Assembly: GCF_010730955.1 (NCBI RefSeq)
Contig: NZ_AP022577.1
Location: 1,240,001 to 1,304,000 of the forward strand
Length of the DNA: 64,000 nt
Reading direction: 5' to 3'
Source: Mycolicibacterium aubagnense
GTDB taxonomy: Bacteria > Actinomycetota > Actinomycetes > Mycobacteriales > Mycobacteriaceae
The position numbers were made by a program, and so were the translations under genes. Below, in pieces: positions 43,420 through 52,074 of this stretch. Under the pieces are notes generated by a model. That model did no database searches. It saw only the letters and a program-made list of their open reading frames with translations, and was not told the DNA's origin. How positions within the stretch are numbered: the stretch's first letter is position 1; each line of letters opens with the position of its first letter.

Positions 43420-44625
43420 TCAGCCGAACAGCACGGGCAAGGCGGTCGGCGACCGGAAGACCTGCCCACGGATATGGGGGGCCTCGGCCGCAGGGTCCAA
43501 GCGCAGATTGGGCAGCCGGTCGAACAGCAGGTTCAGCGCCACCCGCATCTCCAGCCGGGCGAGGTGCATGCCCATACACACGTGCGCGCCGTGCCCCCAT
43601 GAGATTGGCGTGCGGGCCGCCCGGAAGATGTCGAAGCTGTCCGGATCGGCGTAGCGGTCCTCCTGGCGGTTCGCGGCCCCGAGCATCGGCATCACCGACG
43701 AACCCGCCGGGATGTCGACGCCACCCAGCTGAGTGTCGCGCACGGCGACGCGGGTGATGGTCAGCAGCGGCGCCTCCCAGCGCACCGCCTCCTCGATGGC
43801 CTGCGGGATGAGCGACCGGTCGGCCCGGACGGCGTCGAGTTGGTCCGGGTGGGTCAACAGGCCGAGCAGCAGGTTGCCCAGCGAGCGGTAAGTGGTCTCC
43901 ACGCCGGCCGGCAACAGCAGCCGCAGGAACGAGAAGATCTCGTCGTCGTCGAGCTTCTCGCCGTCGATTTCCGCCACGGCGAGGCTGCTGATCAGGTCGT
44001 CCTGCGGGTCGGCGCGGCGGGCAGCAAGGATCGGGGCGAAGTACTCCTCCAGCGCCTTGGAAGCGGCCTTCCCGCGTTCGGGATTGATGGTGAACGACAA
44101 CAGCGAGATCGACCACCGCTGGAACTGCGGGTAGTCCTCTTCCGGCAGGCCCAGCAGGCCGGCGATGATCCGGGTCGGGTAGGGAAAAGTGAATTCCTTC
44201 ACCAGGTCCACCTGGCCGTCGCCGACGAAGCCGTCGATCAGTTCGTTGCCGACACGACCGACCAGGTTCCCCTCCCATCGCGCAAGAGCCTTCTGGGAGA
44301 ACGCCTTTGATACCAGCGCACGATGTCTGCCGTGGTCGGGCTCGTCCATACCCAGCATCACCCGCTGTCCCAGCACCTCACCGAACGCCTGGATCACGAT
44401 GGCCGACGAGAAGGTCTCGTTGTCCCGCAGCATCGTGGCAATGTCCTCGTGGCGGTACACGATGAACAGCGGCTTGCCCTCTTCGCCCGGCATCACCGAC
44501 ATGTCGATGCGCTGGATGCCCTCCTCTCGCCGCAGTCGGGCCATCTCGGTGTAGGGGTCGCGGACGTCACCCGACACGACGTCGTCGAACGCGCCGAAAT
44601 CCTCGAGGTCATCGAACAGCTCCAT
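43420..44625 (-). CDS. Cytochrome P450 (fifth gene of operon)
   Basis: 401-residue soluble P450 with I-helix LLLPAGVETTYRS, EEAVRWEAP (ExxR) and heme loop WGHGAHVCMGMHLAR (Cys near residue 348). AAGGAG lies 9 bases before the ATG. It differs clearly from its neighbour, so the two P450s probably act on different positions or successive intermediates. The gene follows the aldehyde dehydrogenase by 25 bp. This P450 type, with Ala-Gly-Val-Glu-Thr-Thr in the I helix, is common among mycobacterial enzymes for lipids and terpenoids; that is only a hint. Confidence 0.93.
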   Translation of the reverse strand: MELFDDLEDFGAFDDVVSGDVRDPYTEMARLRREEGIQRIDMSVMPGEEGKPLFIVYRHEDIATMLRDNETFSSAIVIQAFGEVLGQRVMLGMDEPDHGRHRALVSKAFSQKALARWEGNLVGRVGNELIDGFVGDGQVDLVKEFTFPYPTRIIAGLLGLPEEDYPQFQRWSISLLSFTINPERGKAASKALEEYFAPILAARRADPQDDLISSLAVAEIDGEKLDDDEIFSFLRLLLPAGVETTYRSLGNLLLGLLTHPDQLDAVRADRSLIPQAIEEAVRWEAPLLTITRVAVRDTQLGGVDIPAGSSVMPMLGAANRQEDRYADPDSFDIFRAARTPISWGHGAHVCMGMHLARLEMRVALNLLFDRLPNLRLDPAAEAPHIRGQVFRSPTALPVLFG

Positions 44626-44650
44626 TGTGTTGGGCTCCTTGGGTTTCTGG

Positions 44651-46120
44651 TCAGTTGTTGCGCGCTGGGTACGAGACCGACTTGATCTCGGTGTACTGGT
44701 CGAATCCGGCGGCGCCGTTCTGTCGGCCGACGCCGCTGGCCTTGTAGCCGCCGAAGGGCGCCTCGGCGCCGTAAGCCGAGGTCCCATTGAGGCCGATGAA
44801 TCCGGCCCGCAGGCGGCGCGCGACGGCGACCGAATGCTCGATGGATCCGGACATCACGTTGCCGGCGAGGCCGTACACGCTGTCGTTGGCGATGCGGATC
44901 GCATCCTCTTCGTCGTCGAACGGGATCACCGCGAGCACCGGCCCGAAGATCTCCTCCTGCGCGATCGTCATCGCGTTGTCGACATCGACGAAAAGCGTTG
45001 GCCGGACCCAGAATCCCTTGGCGAATCCAGCGGGTGGCTCGGGGCTGCCGACCAAGCAGGTGGCACCCTCGTCGATGCCCTTCTGGATGTACCCGAGTAC
45101 GCGGCTGCGCTGTTTGGCCGAGATCACCGGCCCGCACAGGGTCGCGGCGTCCTGCGGATCACCCGGGGCGACGTTCTCGTAGATCGCTTTGAGGATGGCC
45201 ACGCCCTCGTCGTAGCGGCTTCGTGGCAGCAGCATTCGCGTCGGGTTGGCACAGCCCTGACCGGCGTGCATGCAGGGCGCGATACCGATGGCGCAGGCGA
45301 GACCGAAATCCGCGTCCTCCAGCACAATGGTCGCGGACTTCCCGCCGAGTTCGAGGAACAACCGCTTCATGGATGCGGCACCCTTCTCCATGATCCGTAC
45401 GCCGACCGGTGTCGAGCCGGTGAACGAGATCATGTCGACCTTCGGCGACAGCGTGAGTTCCTCGCCCACCAGGTGATCGGAGGCGGTCACGACGTTCACG
45501 ACGCCTGCCGGGATGTCGGTCGACTCGGCGATCAGCCGGCCCAGCCGGGTGGCGTGGAACGGTGTGTCGGGTGCCGGCTTGAGTACGACGGTGTTGCCGG
45601 TGGCCAGCGCCTGGGCAAGCTTGTGGATGCTGACCTCGAACGGGAAGTTCCACGGTGTGATGGCGCCGACCACGCCGACCGGTTCACGCCACACCTTGCG
45701 CGTGGTCAGCTGCCCGGTCAGCGCGACGAAGGCGTCGCCCAGGTCGGTCTCCCAGGGGTATTCGTCCATCAGCTGGATCGGGTATCTCAGTGCGTCGGAG
45801 AGCGGGGCATCCAGCTGGGGGCCATAGGTGATGGCACGCGGGGCGCCGGCTTCGAGAATGAGTTCCTCACGTAGGGCTTCCTTTTCGCCTTTGAGCGCGT
45901 CGTCGAGCTGTTGCAGGCAGCGCTTGCGGAACTCGAGATCGGTGGACCAATCGGTGTCATCGAACGCCCGCCGCGCGGCGTCGATGGCCCGCAGCATGTC
46001 GGCCCTCGACGCGTCGGAAACCTCTCCGATGACTTCCTCGGTAGCGGGGTTGATATTGGCGAACGTGCCCGCTTCTCCGTCGAGGAGCTTGCCGTCGATC
46101 AGCATGCGCGACTCAGACAT
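44651..46120 (-). CDS. Aldehyde dehydrogenase
   Basis: 489-residue NAD(P)-dependent aldehyde dehydrogenase. TPWNFPFEVSIHKLAQAL and FTGSTPVGVRIME mark the coenzyme domain, catalytic Glu is in LELGGKS (about residue 258) and catalytic Cys in HAGQGCANPT (about 289), with EEIFGPVLAVIPF near the C terminus. It should oxidise an aldehyde to a carboxylic acid. The gene overlaps the upstream SDR by 8 bases, so they are coupled: alcohol to aldehyde (SDR) and aldehyde to acid (this enzyme) after P450 hydroxylation is a consistent reading. Confidence 0.93.
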   Translation of the reverse strand: MSESRMLIDGKLLDGEAGTFANINPATEEVIGEVSDASRADMLRAIDAARRAFDDTDWSTDLEFRKRCLQQLDDALKGEKEALREELILEAGAPRAITYGPQLDAPLSDALRYPIQLMDEYPWETDLGDAFVALTGQLTTRKVWREPVGVVGAITPWNFPFEVSIHKLAQALATGNTVVLKPAPDTPFHATRLGRLIAESTDIPAGVVNVVTASDHLVGEELTLSPKVDMISFTGSTPVGVRIMEKGAASMKRLFLELGGKSATIVLEDADFGLACAIGIAPCMHAGQGCANPTRMLLPRSRYDEGVAILKAIYENVAPGDPQDAATLCGPVISAKQRSRVLGYIQKGIDEGATCLVGSPEPPAGFAKGFWVRPTLFVDVDNAMTIAQEEIFGPVLAVIPFDDEEDAIRIANDSVYGLAGNVMSGSIEHSVAVARRLRAGFIGLNGTSAYGAEAPFGGYKASGVGRQNGAAGFDQYTEIKSVSYPARNN

Positions 46121-47123
46121 GATCCCCGCTCTCGGAGGTGTTTCTGGTGGACGAAAGGCGCATCCCCACAGCGGCGACGCGTTGCAGAACGGCGGTCGGC
46201 ACGATGCGGGCAGCCAGCACCATGGCCCGCTGCCCGGCCGTCAAGTGGATCGCGCCCGGCCGCAGTCTGCCCTGACGCGGCAAGCCCATCGCGATCCGCA
46301 CCATCTGATGCAGGCCCGCCGTCGGCAGCACCTTGTTCGATAGCAACAGCATTCGCGCGTCGAGGCCGACCGGGTGCTTGGTGAACGGTCCGCCGTCCTC
46401 CAGCGCCGCGGCCAGGCCACGGGCAAACCGTTCGGGTGACTGCGCCAACCGCATCGCCGCGCGGCCCCGCTTGTCGATGTTGCGGTGGTGCGGGGCATAT
46501 GGGCCGTCGAAATCTCGGAGGTCCGTGGTCCCGGCGTCGGTGATGATGTCGGTGTCGAACGTGCCGGTGACCAGAACGGTGACGCCCAGTCCGAACGGGG
46601 CGACCTCACCGGCCAGGGACTCCGCCCAGCGTTCGAGGGCACCTTTCGCGGCGGAATACGCTGCGATGGCGGGCATTCCGCGGACCCCACCCTGGCTGGA
46701 GATCACCACGATCCGGCCCTGACCGGCTGCCCGCATCGCCGGCAGCAGCGCCTTCGTGAGCAGTACCGGACCCGTCACGTGGGTGGCGAGCATCTGGTCC
46801 CACAACTCGATGGGCGTCTCCTCCACCATCCCGGCCGCCGAGATTCCCGCGTTGTGCACCAACGCATGCGGGGCGCCCACGGCATCCTCGATGAGTTCGG
46901 CCGCCGCGGCGATCGACGCCCGGTCCTGTAGATCGAGGGGCACGCCGATCAGGCGCGGGTCGTCGTCGAGTGCACCGGTGGCCTCGCGCAGCCGTGGCAT
47001 TCCCGCGTCCGGGGTCCGCATCGCGGCGACCACCCGCCAGCCATCCCGATAGAGGCGCACCGCGGAGGCGAAGCCCAGCCCCCGGGATGCGCCGGTGATG
47101 ACGACCGTGCGTGACTCAGCCAT
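46113..47123 (-). CDS. Short-chain dehydrogenase with C-terminal extension
   Basis: 336-residue SDR, longer than the 250-residue classical form. It has TGASRGLG, HNAGIS, a Ser-containing VISSQGG and catalytic YSAAKGA, then an additional 90 residues with PRQGRLRPGAIHLTAGQRAM of unknown role. ATG at 47123 is used; further in-frame DNA upstream would run deep into the preceding gene. It overlaps the genes on both sides by 8 bases, giving a tightly coupled AveC-like/SDR/aldehyde dehydrogenase trio. Likely an alcohol dehydrogenase-type oxidoreductase in the operon's pathway. Confidence 0.88.
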   Translation of the reverse strand: MAESRTVVITGASRGLGFASAVRLYRDGWRVVAAMRTPDAGMPRLREATGALDDDPRLIGVPLDLQDRASIAAAAELIEDAVGAPHALVHNAGISAAGMVEETPIELWDQMLATHVTGPVLLTKALLPAMRAAGQGRIVVISSQGGVRGMPAIAAYSAAKGALERWAESLAGEVAPFGLGVTVLVTGTFDTDIITDAGTTDLRDFDGPYAPHHRNIDKRGRAAMRLAQSPERFARGLAAALEDGGPFTKHPVGLDARMLLLSNKVLPTAGLHQMVRIAMGLPRQGRLRPGAIHLTAGQRAMVLAARIVPTAVLQRVAAVGMRLSSTRNTSESGDHV

Positions 47124-48231
47124 GCTGTCCTTGCGCCGCGCAGCGGTTGCTCGTGGCACCCAGCTGAACGTCCGGACGACCGGCGGGCTGGCCTGTCATC
47201 CACGTCGACAGGATGCCCACCGAGTACGGGCCCTTCTGTCCGTTCTCCTCGTAATAGCCCTGTGGATCATAGATTTTGGCTTCCGGATATGGCCAAGGAC
47301 AGGCCACGGAGGTGGCATAGCCCGACATGCGGATGGCCGTGAACCCGGCCCCGTAACAGAAATAGGCGATGTTCACGACGACGAACATGACCGTGAACAT
47401 GCCGAGCACTGGACGGCCCGCAAACAACCGGGCCCGCTGCGCCAACTTCTCGGCCACGGTGCGGCCGGTGTCGTCGCGGTAGACGAGGATGCCCGCGGGC
47501 ACCATGACGAAGGTGACCATGGTCGACTCCCAGAGCAGCGGGAACTGGAACGTGGTGCCGGTGAAGATGGAGCCGAACGGGATCACTTGCGAGTAGATGT
47601 ACAGCCCGGTGCGGACCAGGGTGAGCTCGAGCATCATGTCGAACAGGAACCCAATGACGAAGATGAACCCGCCCAGTGTCACCAGTGGGTGGCGCCACAC
47701 GAACGAGTCGACGGGCTTGCGGGCCTGAATCTTTCGCAGAATCCACACTGCCGGGAAGTACGGACCGAATTGGAACATGACGTAGCCGAGAACGATGAAG
47801 GGTTCGACCGTCGGCGACAGCGACACCCAGGGCCAGTCCTCGGGCCAGTGCCACAGCGCCGGGTTGTAGACCGCGTACGGCGACCAGTTCATGTACGGGT
47901 CCTGCCACACGATCGCCGTGGTGATGAAGGCCATCAGCACGATCGGGCTACCCGGGTTGCGCCGCCACCCCCAGACGCAGACACCGATCAGCGCGGGCAC
48001 CGAGAAGATCGTGAAGACCTCCCAGACGGTGATCCAGTGGCTGAAACCGAACAGGAAGTCGACGGGCCGGGGCGCGCCCTCCACATTGGGATTGCGGATG
48101 CGCGGCGACACCGCTCCCCTGCGGGCGTAGTGGCCGACAATCGCGACGAGCGCGACGATGACCACCGACCACACCCACGGCCAGGGTGAACGACTCTGCC
48201 GCGGAGCGGGTTTGGCTTCCAGTGCGGTCAT
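47116..48231 (-). CDS. AveC-like polytopic membrane protein
   Basis: 371-residue integral membrane protein with about seven hydrophobic segments. It resembles the group annotated in mycobacteria as 'spirocyclase AveC family': Trp/Tyr/Pro-rich loops such as WQDPYMNWSPYAVYNP, GYVMFQFGPYFPAVWILRK and a C-terminal CPWPYPEAKIYDP. In Streptomyces AveC acts in avermectin spiroketal formation, but the mycobacterial relatives are functionally unassigned and often accompany P450 genes, as here. It lies 3 bases after the binding-protein gene and overlaps the SDR by 8. It may process or handle a lipophilic substrate in the membrane. Confidence 0.65.
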   Translation of the reverse strand: MTALEAKPAPRQSRSPWPWVWSVVIVALVAIVGHYARRGAVSPRIRNPNVEGAPRPVDFLFGFSHWITVWEVFTIFSVPALIGVCVWGWRRNPGSPIVLMAFITTAIVWQDPYMNWSPYAVYNPALWHWPEDWPWVSLSPTVEPFIVLGYVMFQFGPYFPAVWILRKIQARKPVDSFVWRHPLVTLGGFIFVIGFLFDMMLELTLVRTGLYIYSQVIPFGSIFTGTTFQFPLLWESTMVTFVMVPAGILVYRDDTGRTVAEKLAQRARLFAGRPVLGMFTVMFVVVNIAYFCYGAGFTAIRMSGYATSVACPWPYPEAKIYDPQGYYEENGQKGPYSVGILSTWMTGQPAGRPDVQLGATSNRCAAQGQHG

Positions 48232-48234
48232 GCG

Positions 48235-49347
48235 TCACTCCTCGCCGAAGCGGTCGACCAGATGCGAATTGATGCCGTCGGCATCGAGTTGCCGCGCGAC
48301 GAGATAGCCGGCGCCCATCCAGGCACGGCGGGTCCACCTGCCGAATGACACGCGGGTGCCCGGCGCGCCGGCAGCGGCGGGCATCATCTTGACCCGTTCC
48401 AGCGCCTCTTTGACGCCGCGGGGGCTCAGCGGGTGCGCATCGGTGAAGGCCCGCAGCAAGGCGGTGGCGACGTCGCGGTTGACGACGGGAACGCAGTATT
48501 GCGGGCGCCGCCCGTATTCCTTCTCGTACTCGTCGAGGAATCGCTGCCCGACGGAGTTGGCTTCGTCGTACTGGTCGACGCCGGTCCATCCCATGAACGC
48601 CTGCCACATCACGGGGTTGATCCAGGCGTTCTGGAAGGCGGTGCTGGTGTACCGCGGTGGGTCCCAGTCGAGGGCCTGCAGCGCCGCGTTGAGGAACACG
48701 ATCCCGAAACCGAAACCGCAGTGCACCAACGCATCCGGCCTCGCGTCGGACATGGCCTTGACGACCTCGTTGATGTTCTGTGCCGTCTGCGCGATCTTCG
48801 CTTCGGCGACGATGCGAATGCCCTTGCGCTGACAGGCATTCCGGAAGTGCTTCAGATAGGTGTCGCCGACCAGCGAGTGCTCGATGAGCACACCCACTTC
48901 GCGGTGCCCGGCCTTGGCCAGCAGGTCGGCCCAGAAGATCGGCTCGTCGGTGAGCGAACCCTGGGGAAACGAGAACGTCCATTCGCCCAGCCAGTCGTCA
49001 CTGCCGCTGACGCTGATAGCCGGAATCCGGAAACGCTCCTCGATGGCCTCGCGGGTGGGAACCGCGTTGTCGGAGATGTGCGGCCCGAAAACCGCCAGAC
49101 ATCCTTCGTCGACGAGTTCACCGAACGCGTCGATGACGGCCTTGACGGTACCTTTCGGCAGGCCTTCGACCTCCTTGTAGACGATCTCGACCGGGCGGTC
49201 GATGATGCCCTCGGCCAGGGCCGTTTTGAACACGAGCTCGAAGGACCGTGAGAGGTCGTCCTTCATCTCCTTCGGGTACACGTCCGGCAGCCGGAAATCC
49301 ATCAGGTAGCCCAATTTGATGGGCTGCGCAGTGCTCTCGTAAGACAT
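48235..49347 (-). CDS. Periplasmic-binding-protein-fold protein without signal peptide
   Basis: 370-residue protein of the branched-chain-amino-acid/amide binding-protein type (Peripla_BP_6): LGYLMDFRLPDVYPKEMKDD at the start, then VEGLPKGTVKAVIDAFGELV, AVFGPHISDNAVPTREAIEE and VGVLIEHSLVGDTYLKHFR. It lacks any N-terminal signal peptide or lipobox, although GGAGG lies 4 bases before this ATG and the fold begins within ten residues, so it is apparently cytoplasmic. No ABC permease or ATPase genes accompany it. It is the first gene after a 100-bp gap holding an inverted repeat, leading SBP-AveC-SDR-ALDH-P450-P450. It may be an intracellular substrate carrier or sensor. Confidence 0.82.
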   Translation of the reverse strand: MSYESTAQPIKLGYLMDFRLPDVYPKEMKDDLSRSFELVFKTALAEGIIDRPVEIVYKEVEGLPKGTVKAVIDAFGELVDEGCLAVFGPHISDNAVPTREAIEERFRIPAISVSGSDDWLGEWTFSFPQGSLTDEPIFWADLLAKAGHREVGVLIEHSLVGDTYLKHFRNACQRKGIRIVAEAKIAQTAQNINEVVKAMSDARPDALVHCGFGFGIVFLNAALQALDWDPPRYTSTAFQNAWINPVMWQAFMGWTGVDQYDEANSVGQRFLDEYEKEYGRRPQYCVPVVNRDVATALLRAFTDAHPLSPRGVKEALERVKMMPAAAGAPGTRVSFGRWTRRAWMGAGYLVARQLDADGINSHLVDRFGEE

Positions 49348-49391
49348 GCCACCTCCGTTGGTACCTGCCAGGAGAGATGAAACCTAATATT

Positions 49392-49407
49392 TGTTCTGAA
49401 CCTAGCT
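49392..49407. promoter_or_regulatory. Weak member of the TGTTC...TAG promoter motif
   Basis: TGTTCTGAACCTAGCT upstream of the binding-protein operon resembles the TGTTCCAC-NN-TAGA elements at 51967 and 53048 but with one additional base between TGTTC and TAG. It may be a divergent copy of the same operator. Confidence 0.3.
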
Positions 49408-49422
49408 GAGCACTCGCTCAGC
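49405..49422. promoter_or_regulatory. Inverted repeat upstream of P450 operon
   Basis: GCTGAGC-ACTC-GCTCAGC, a perfect 7-bp inverted repeat with a 4-base spacer, 57 bp before the start of the binding-protein gene. Size and symmetry fit a TetR-type operator. Confidence 0.5.
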
Positions 49423-49447
49423 GTCAATCATCGCGGTGACGCGTGGG

Positions 49448-50236
49448 TCAGTCCCGCAGGTAGACGTCGATCATCTCGTCGAGACCCCGGCCCACAATCG
49501 GATCGTCGGTGAGTGGACCGGCGATGGCCGCGCGGGCAGCCTCCGGCGCGCTCAGCCCCTCGGCGATCAACCGTCCGGCGGCGATGAGCACCCGGGTCGA
49601 GGCCACCTCCCGCAGGCCGGCAGTCTCCAAGCGGCGTATCGCGTGCGCGAACGACACCAGGCGGGCCGCGGCATCACTGCCCACCCCAGCCTCGTGCGCG
49701 ACGATTTTCTCCTCGACTTCGCCTGCGGGGAAATCGAATTCGATGGCGACCAGCCGTTGCCGGGTCGAGTCCTTCAAGTCTTTCAACACACTCTGATAGC
49801 CCGGGTTGTAGGACACCACCAGACCAAAACCCGGGGCGGCATCGAGCGTGATGCCGAGCCTCTCGATGGGCAGCTGCCTGCGATGATCAGCCAGCGGGTG
49901 CAGCACCACGGTCGTGTCCTGCCTCGCTTCGACCACCTCGTCGAGATAACAGATGGCGCCCTCCCGGACGGCCCGGGTCAGCGGGCCGTCGACCCACTCG
50001 GTCTCACCACCCCGCAACAGGAATCGTCCGACGAGGTCGGCCGTGGTCAGGTCGTCGTGGCACGACACCGTGATCAGCGGGCGACCCAGGTCGTAGGCCA
50101 TGGCCTCGACGAAACGAGTCTTACCGCAACCGGTCGGCCCTTTCAGCACTATCGAAAGCCCCTGCCGGAAGGCCGCTTTGAATACCTGCTCCTCGTTGCC
50201 GACCACTACGTAGTAGGGCCGCGCCCCTGCCGTCAT
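49448..50236 (-). CDS. MoxR/NorQ-CbbQ-type AAA+ ATPase
   Basis: 262-residue AAA+ protein. Walker A GPTGCGKT (residues 33-40), Walker B ICYLDEVVEA (about 97-106), and a sensor-type SYNPGYQS are present, with a C-terminal lid. NorQ/CbbQ ATPases work with a VWA-domain partner to activate or insert metal into enzymes such as NO reductase or Rubisco. The ATG overlaps the VWA gene stop by four bases, so they form a pair. No NO reductase or Rubisco gene is present; the target is probably an enzyme of the neighbouring oxidation operon, which is inference. Confidence 0.9.
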   Translation of the reverse strand: MTAGARPYYVVVGNEEQVFKAAFRQGLSIVLKGPTGCGKTRFVEAMAYDLGRPLITVSCHDDLTTADLVGRFLLRGGETEWVDGPLTRAVREGAICYLDEVVEARQDTTVVLHPLADHRRQLPIERLGITLDAAPGFGLVVSYNPGYQSVLKDLKDSTRQRLVAIEFDFPAGEVEEKIVAHEAGVGSDAAARLVSFAHAIRRLETAGLREVASTRVLIAAGRLIAEGLSAPEAARAAIAGPLTDDPIVGRGLDEMIDVYLRD

Positions 50237-51939
50237 ACAGCTGATCCTTTGGTGGTGGGTTTCGAGATGCACCGACGGACGTCGGCCGACTGCAACGCCG
50301 ATCGGAACAGCGGGCCGATGGTGACACTGAGCTGATCGAGCCGCGGCAGTATCGCATGCGCAGCACTGCCGAAAACCTTTCGCAATTGGTCGGTTTCGGT
50401 GCCGGCGCCGACAGTCAGGCACAGACAGCCGATCCCCTGGCGCCGAGCTTCGGCAAGGGCATGACGAGCGTCTGCCGCCCCGTATGCCCGCTCGTAGCCA
50501 TGGTCGTACGCAAGCCCATCGGATAGCACGACCAGCAGCCGCCGCGCGGTGCCGCCGTCGCGTTGCAGCACCGCAGCTCCGTGCCGGATCGCCGCACCGA
50601 GCCGCGAGTAGGCGCCGGGGCGCAGACCGTGGAGACGGCGCAGCACCACTGCGCTCACGTCGTCGCCGAAACGCTTCACCGGCATCGTCCGCACCGCCGA
50701 ACGCCCTTGGGATTGAAAGGCATACAGCGCCACGCGGTCACCGAGGTCGTGCAGCGCGACCATCAACGCGGCGGCGGCGGCCCGCTGGTGTTCATGCACC
50801 GTCCGCCCCGCGGGGCCGAGTTGCCCCACCGAACCGGAAGTGTCCAGCAACAGCAGTACCGACAGGTCGCGGCGGCGCCGGAGGCTCGCGATGTACACAG
50901 CCTCGTCGGGCGCGGAACCCGCGAGTAATTCCGCCTGCGCCTCGACCGCGGCGTCGATGTCGATATCGTCGCCCTGAGCCTGCCTGCGGCACCGATCGAG
51001 CCCGACACCGAGCCGAGCCAGCGGCCGGCGCAGGCCATGGGCGTCGGGCACCCAAGGCACGCTGGTCCGGTCGGGCTCGGGTTCGACCTCCTGGACCGTG
51101 CACCAGTCCGCCCGGTAGCCGCGCCGGTGGACATCCCACTCCGGATAGCTGAATCCGCCGGTGTCCCAGGCACTCCCCTCGTCGGCAGCGGTGGCCATCG
51201 AGACCACGGCATGCCCGCCGCCCACCGGTCCGGACCGGGTCCGGTGCGTCGGGGTATCGGCACCAGGCGTGCCGCCCTCCCCGAGCTTGCGCGCCATCGA
51301 CATCATCTTCGCGAGCAGCTTGCCCACGCCACCGCCACCGCCGACCGGGCTGGTGAAGATGTCCACAACATCGCCTTGGTCTTCGTCGGTGTCACAGGGT
51401 AGTTCGGCAAGTTCACACTGTCGCCGGCCACGCGGAACATGCTGGCCGTGCCCGCCGTATTTCGCCGCCGCCAAGACCTTTCGCGATCTGATCGCACCGA
51501 AGATCGGGGGCGGATCCGCGATCGGTTCGCGGCCGAACGCCAGGGCGAGGGATGCATCGGGCGAGTCGCTGCGGCGCGCGAGGTCCGTGTCGATGAGTAC
51601 CCGCACCGCCGGCGGCAACAGTGCCTCCATCTGTGCCAGGGCGCGGTGGCCTTCGACGGCCAGATACCGGCGCGCGATGTCGCCGCGCCGGCCGATCCGG
51701 CGCATGATGTCGGCGTCCAGGCTGCCGGCCGCCAACAGCGACGACTGCACCGCCAACGCGCGCCGCTGATCGATCGCGGTGGCGGACGGATCGACGAACA
51801 TCGTGTCGCCGTCGGTCCACGCCGGCTCCCCCGGAACGGCCTCCGCGACGTCGACGGGGCGGCCCGCCATGGCGGATGCGAGCAGGCCGAACCGGTGGAT
51901 GTCCTCACCGGTCGCGTCGGTCTCCACGGAATCTGTCAT
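50233..51939 (-). CDS. NorD/CoxE-like VWA-domain protein
   Basis: 568-residue protein with an N-terminal helical region, a Gly/Pro-rich middle (about residues 190-250) and a C-terminal von Willebrand A domain whose metal-ion site LLLLDTSGSVGQ lies near residue 360, followed by VVLSDGLAYD. This is the NorD/CbbO-type partner of the AAA+ protein encoded immediately downstream. The pair would form a remodelling complex that docks on a target through the metal-ion site. ATG at 51939 is used; upstream in-frame codons overlap the opposing promoter. A TGTTCCAC element lies 27 bp before the start. Confidence 0.86.
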   Translation of the reverse strand: MTDSVETDATGEDIHRFGLLASAMAGRPVDVAEAVPGEPAWTDGDTMFVDPSATAIDQRRALAVQSSLLAAGSLDADIMRRIGRRGDIARRYLAVEGHRALAQMEALLPPAVRVLIDTDLARRSDSPDASLALAFGREPIADPPPIFGAIRSRKVLAAAKYGGHGQHVPRGRRQCELAELPCDTDEDQGDVVDIFTSPVGGGGGVGKLLAKMMSMARKLGEGGTPGADTPTHRTRSGPVGGGHAVVSMATAADEGSAWDTGGFSYPEWDVHRRGYRADWCTVQEVEPEPDRTSVPWVPDAHGLRRPLARLGVGLDRCRRQAQGDDIDIDAAVEAQAELLAGSAPDEAVYIASLRRRRDLSVLLLLDTSGSVGQLGPAGRTVHEHQRAAAAALMVALHDLGDRVALYAFQSQGRSAVRTMPVKRFGDDVSAVVLRRLHGLRPGAYSRLGAAIRHGAAVLQRDGGTARRLLVVLSDGLAYDHGYERAYGAADARHALAEARRQGIGCLCLTVGAGTETDQLRKVFGSAAHAILPRLDQLSVTIGPLFRSALQSADVRRCISKPTTKGSAV

Positions 51940-51966
51940 ACCTCGCCACAACCTTGACCAAATATC

Positions 51967-51983
51967 TGTTCCACCATAGAGTT
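51967..51983. promoter_or_regulatory. 17-bp operator-like element, site S2
   Basis: TGTTCCACCATAGAGTT lies between the divergent VWA gene (27 bp away) and SDR gene (91 bp away). Within a 16-base window it shares TCTGTTCCAC-NN-TAGA exactly with the site before the tandem-TetR gene, and it fits the looser A/B/C palindrome family. Confidence 0.5.
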
Positions 51984-52074
51984 CGAATTCGACCGCAGTC
52001 AATGACAACGTCGGAGAACGTGGACTTCTTGCGGAGGATGCCTCGTGCAATGGCGAATTCATCTGGAGCAGAAC

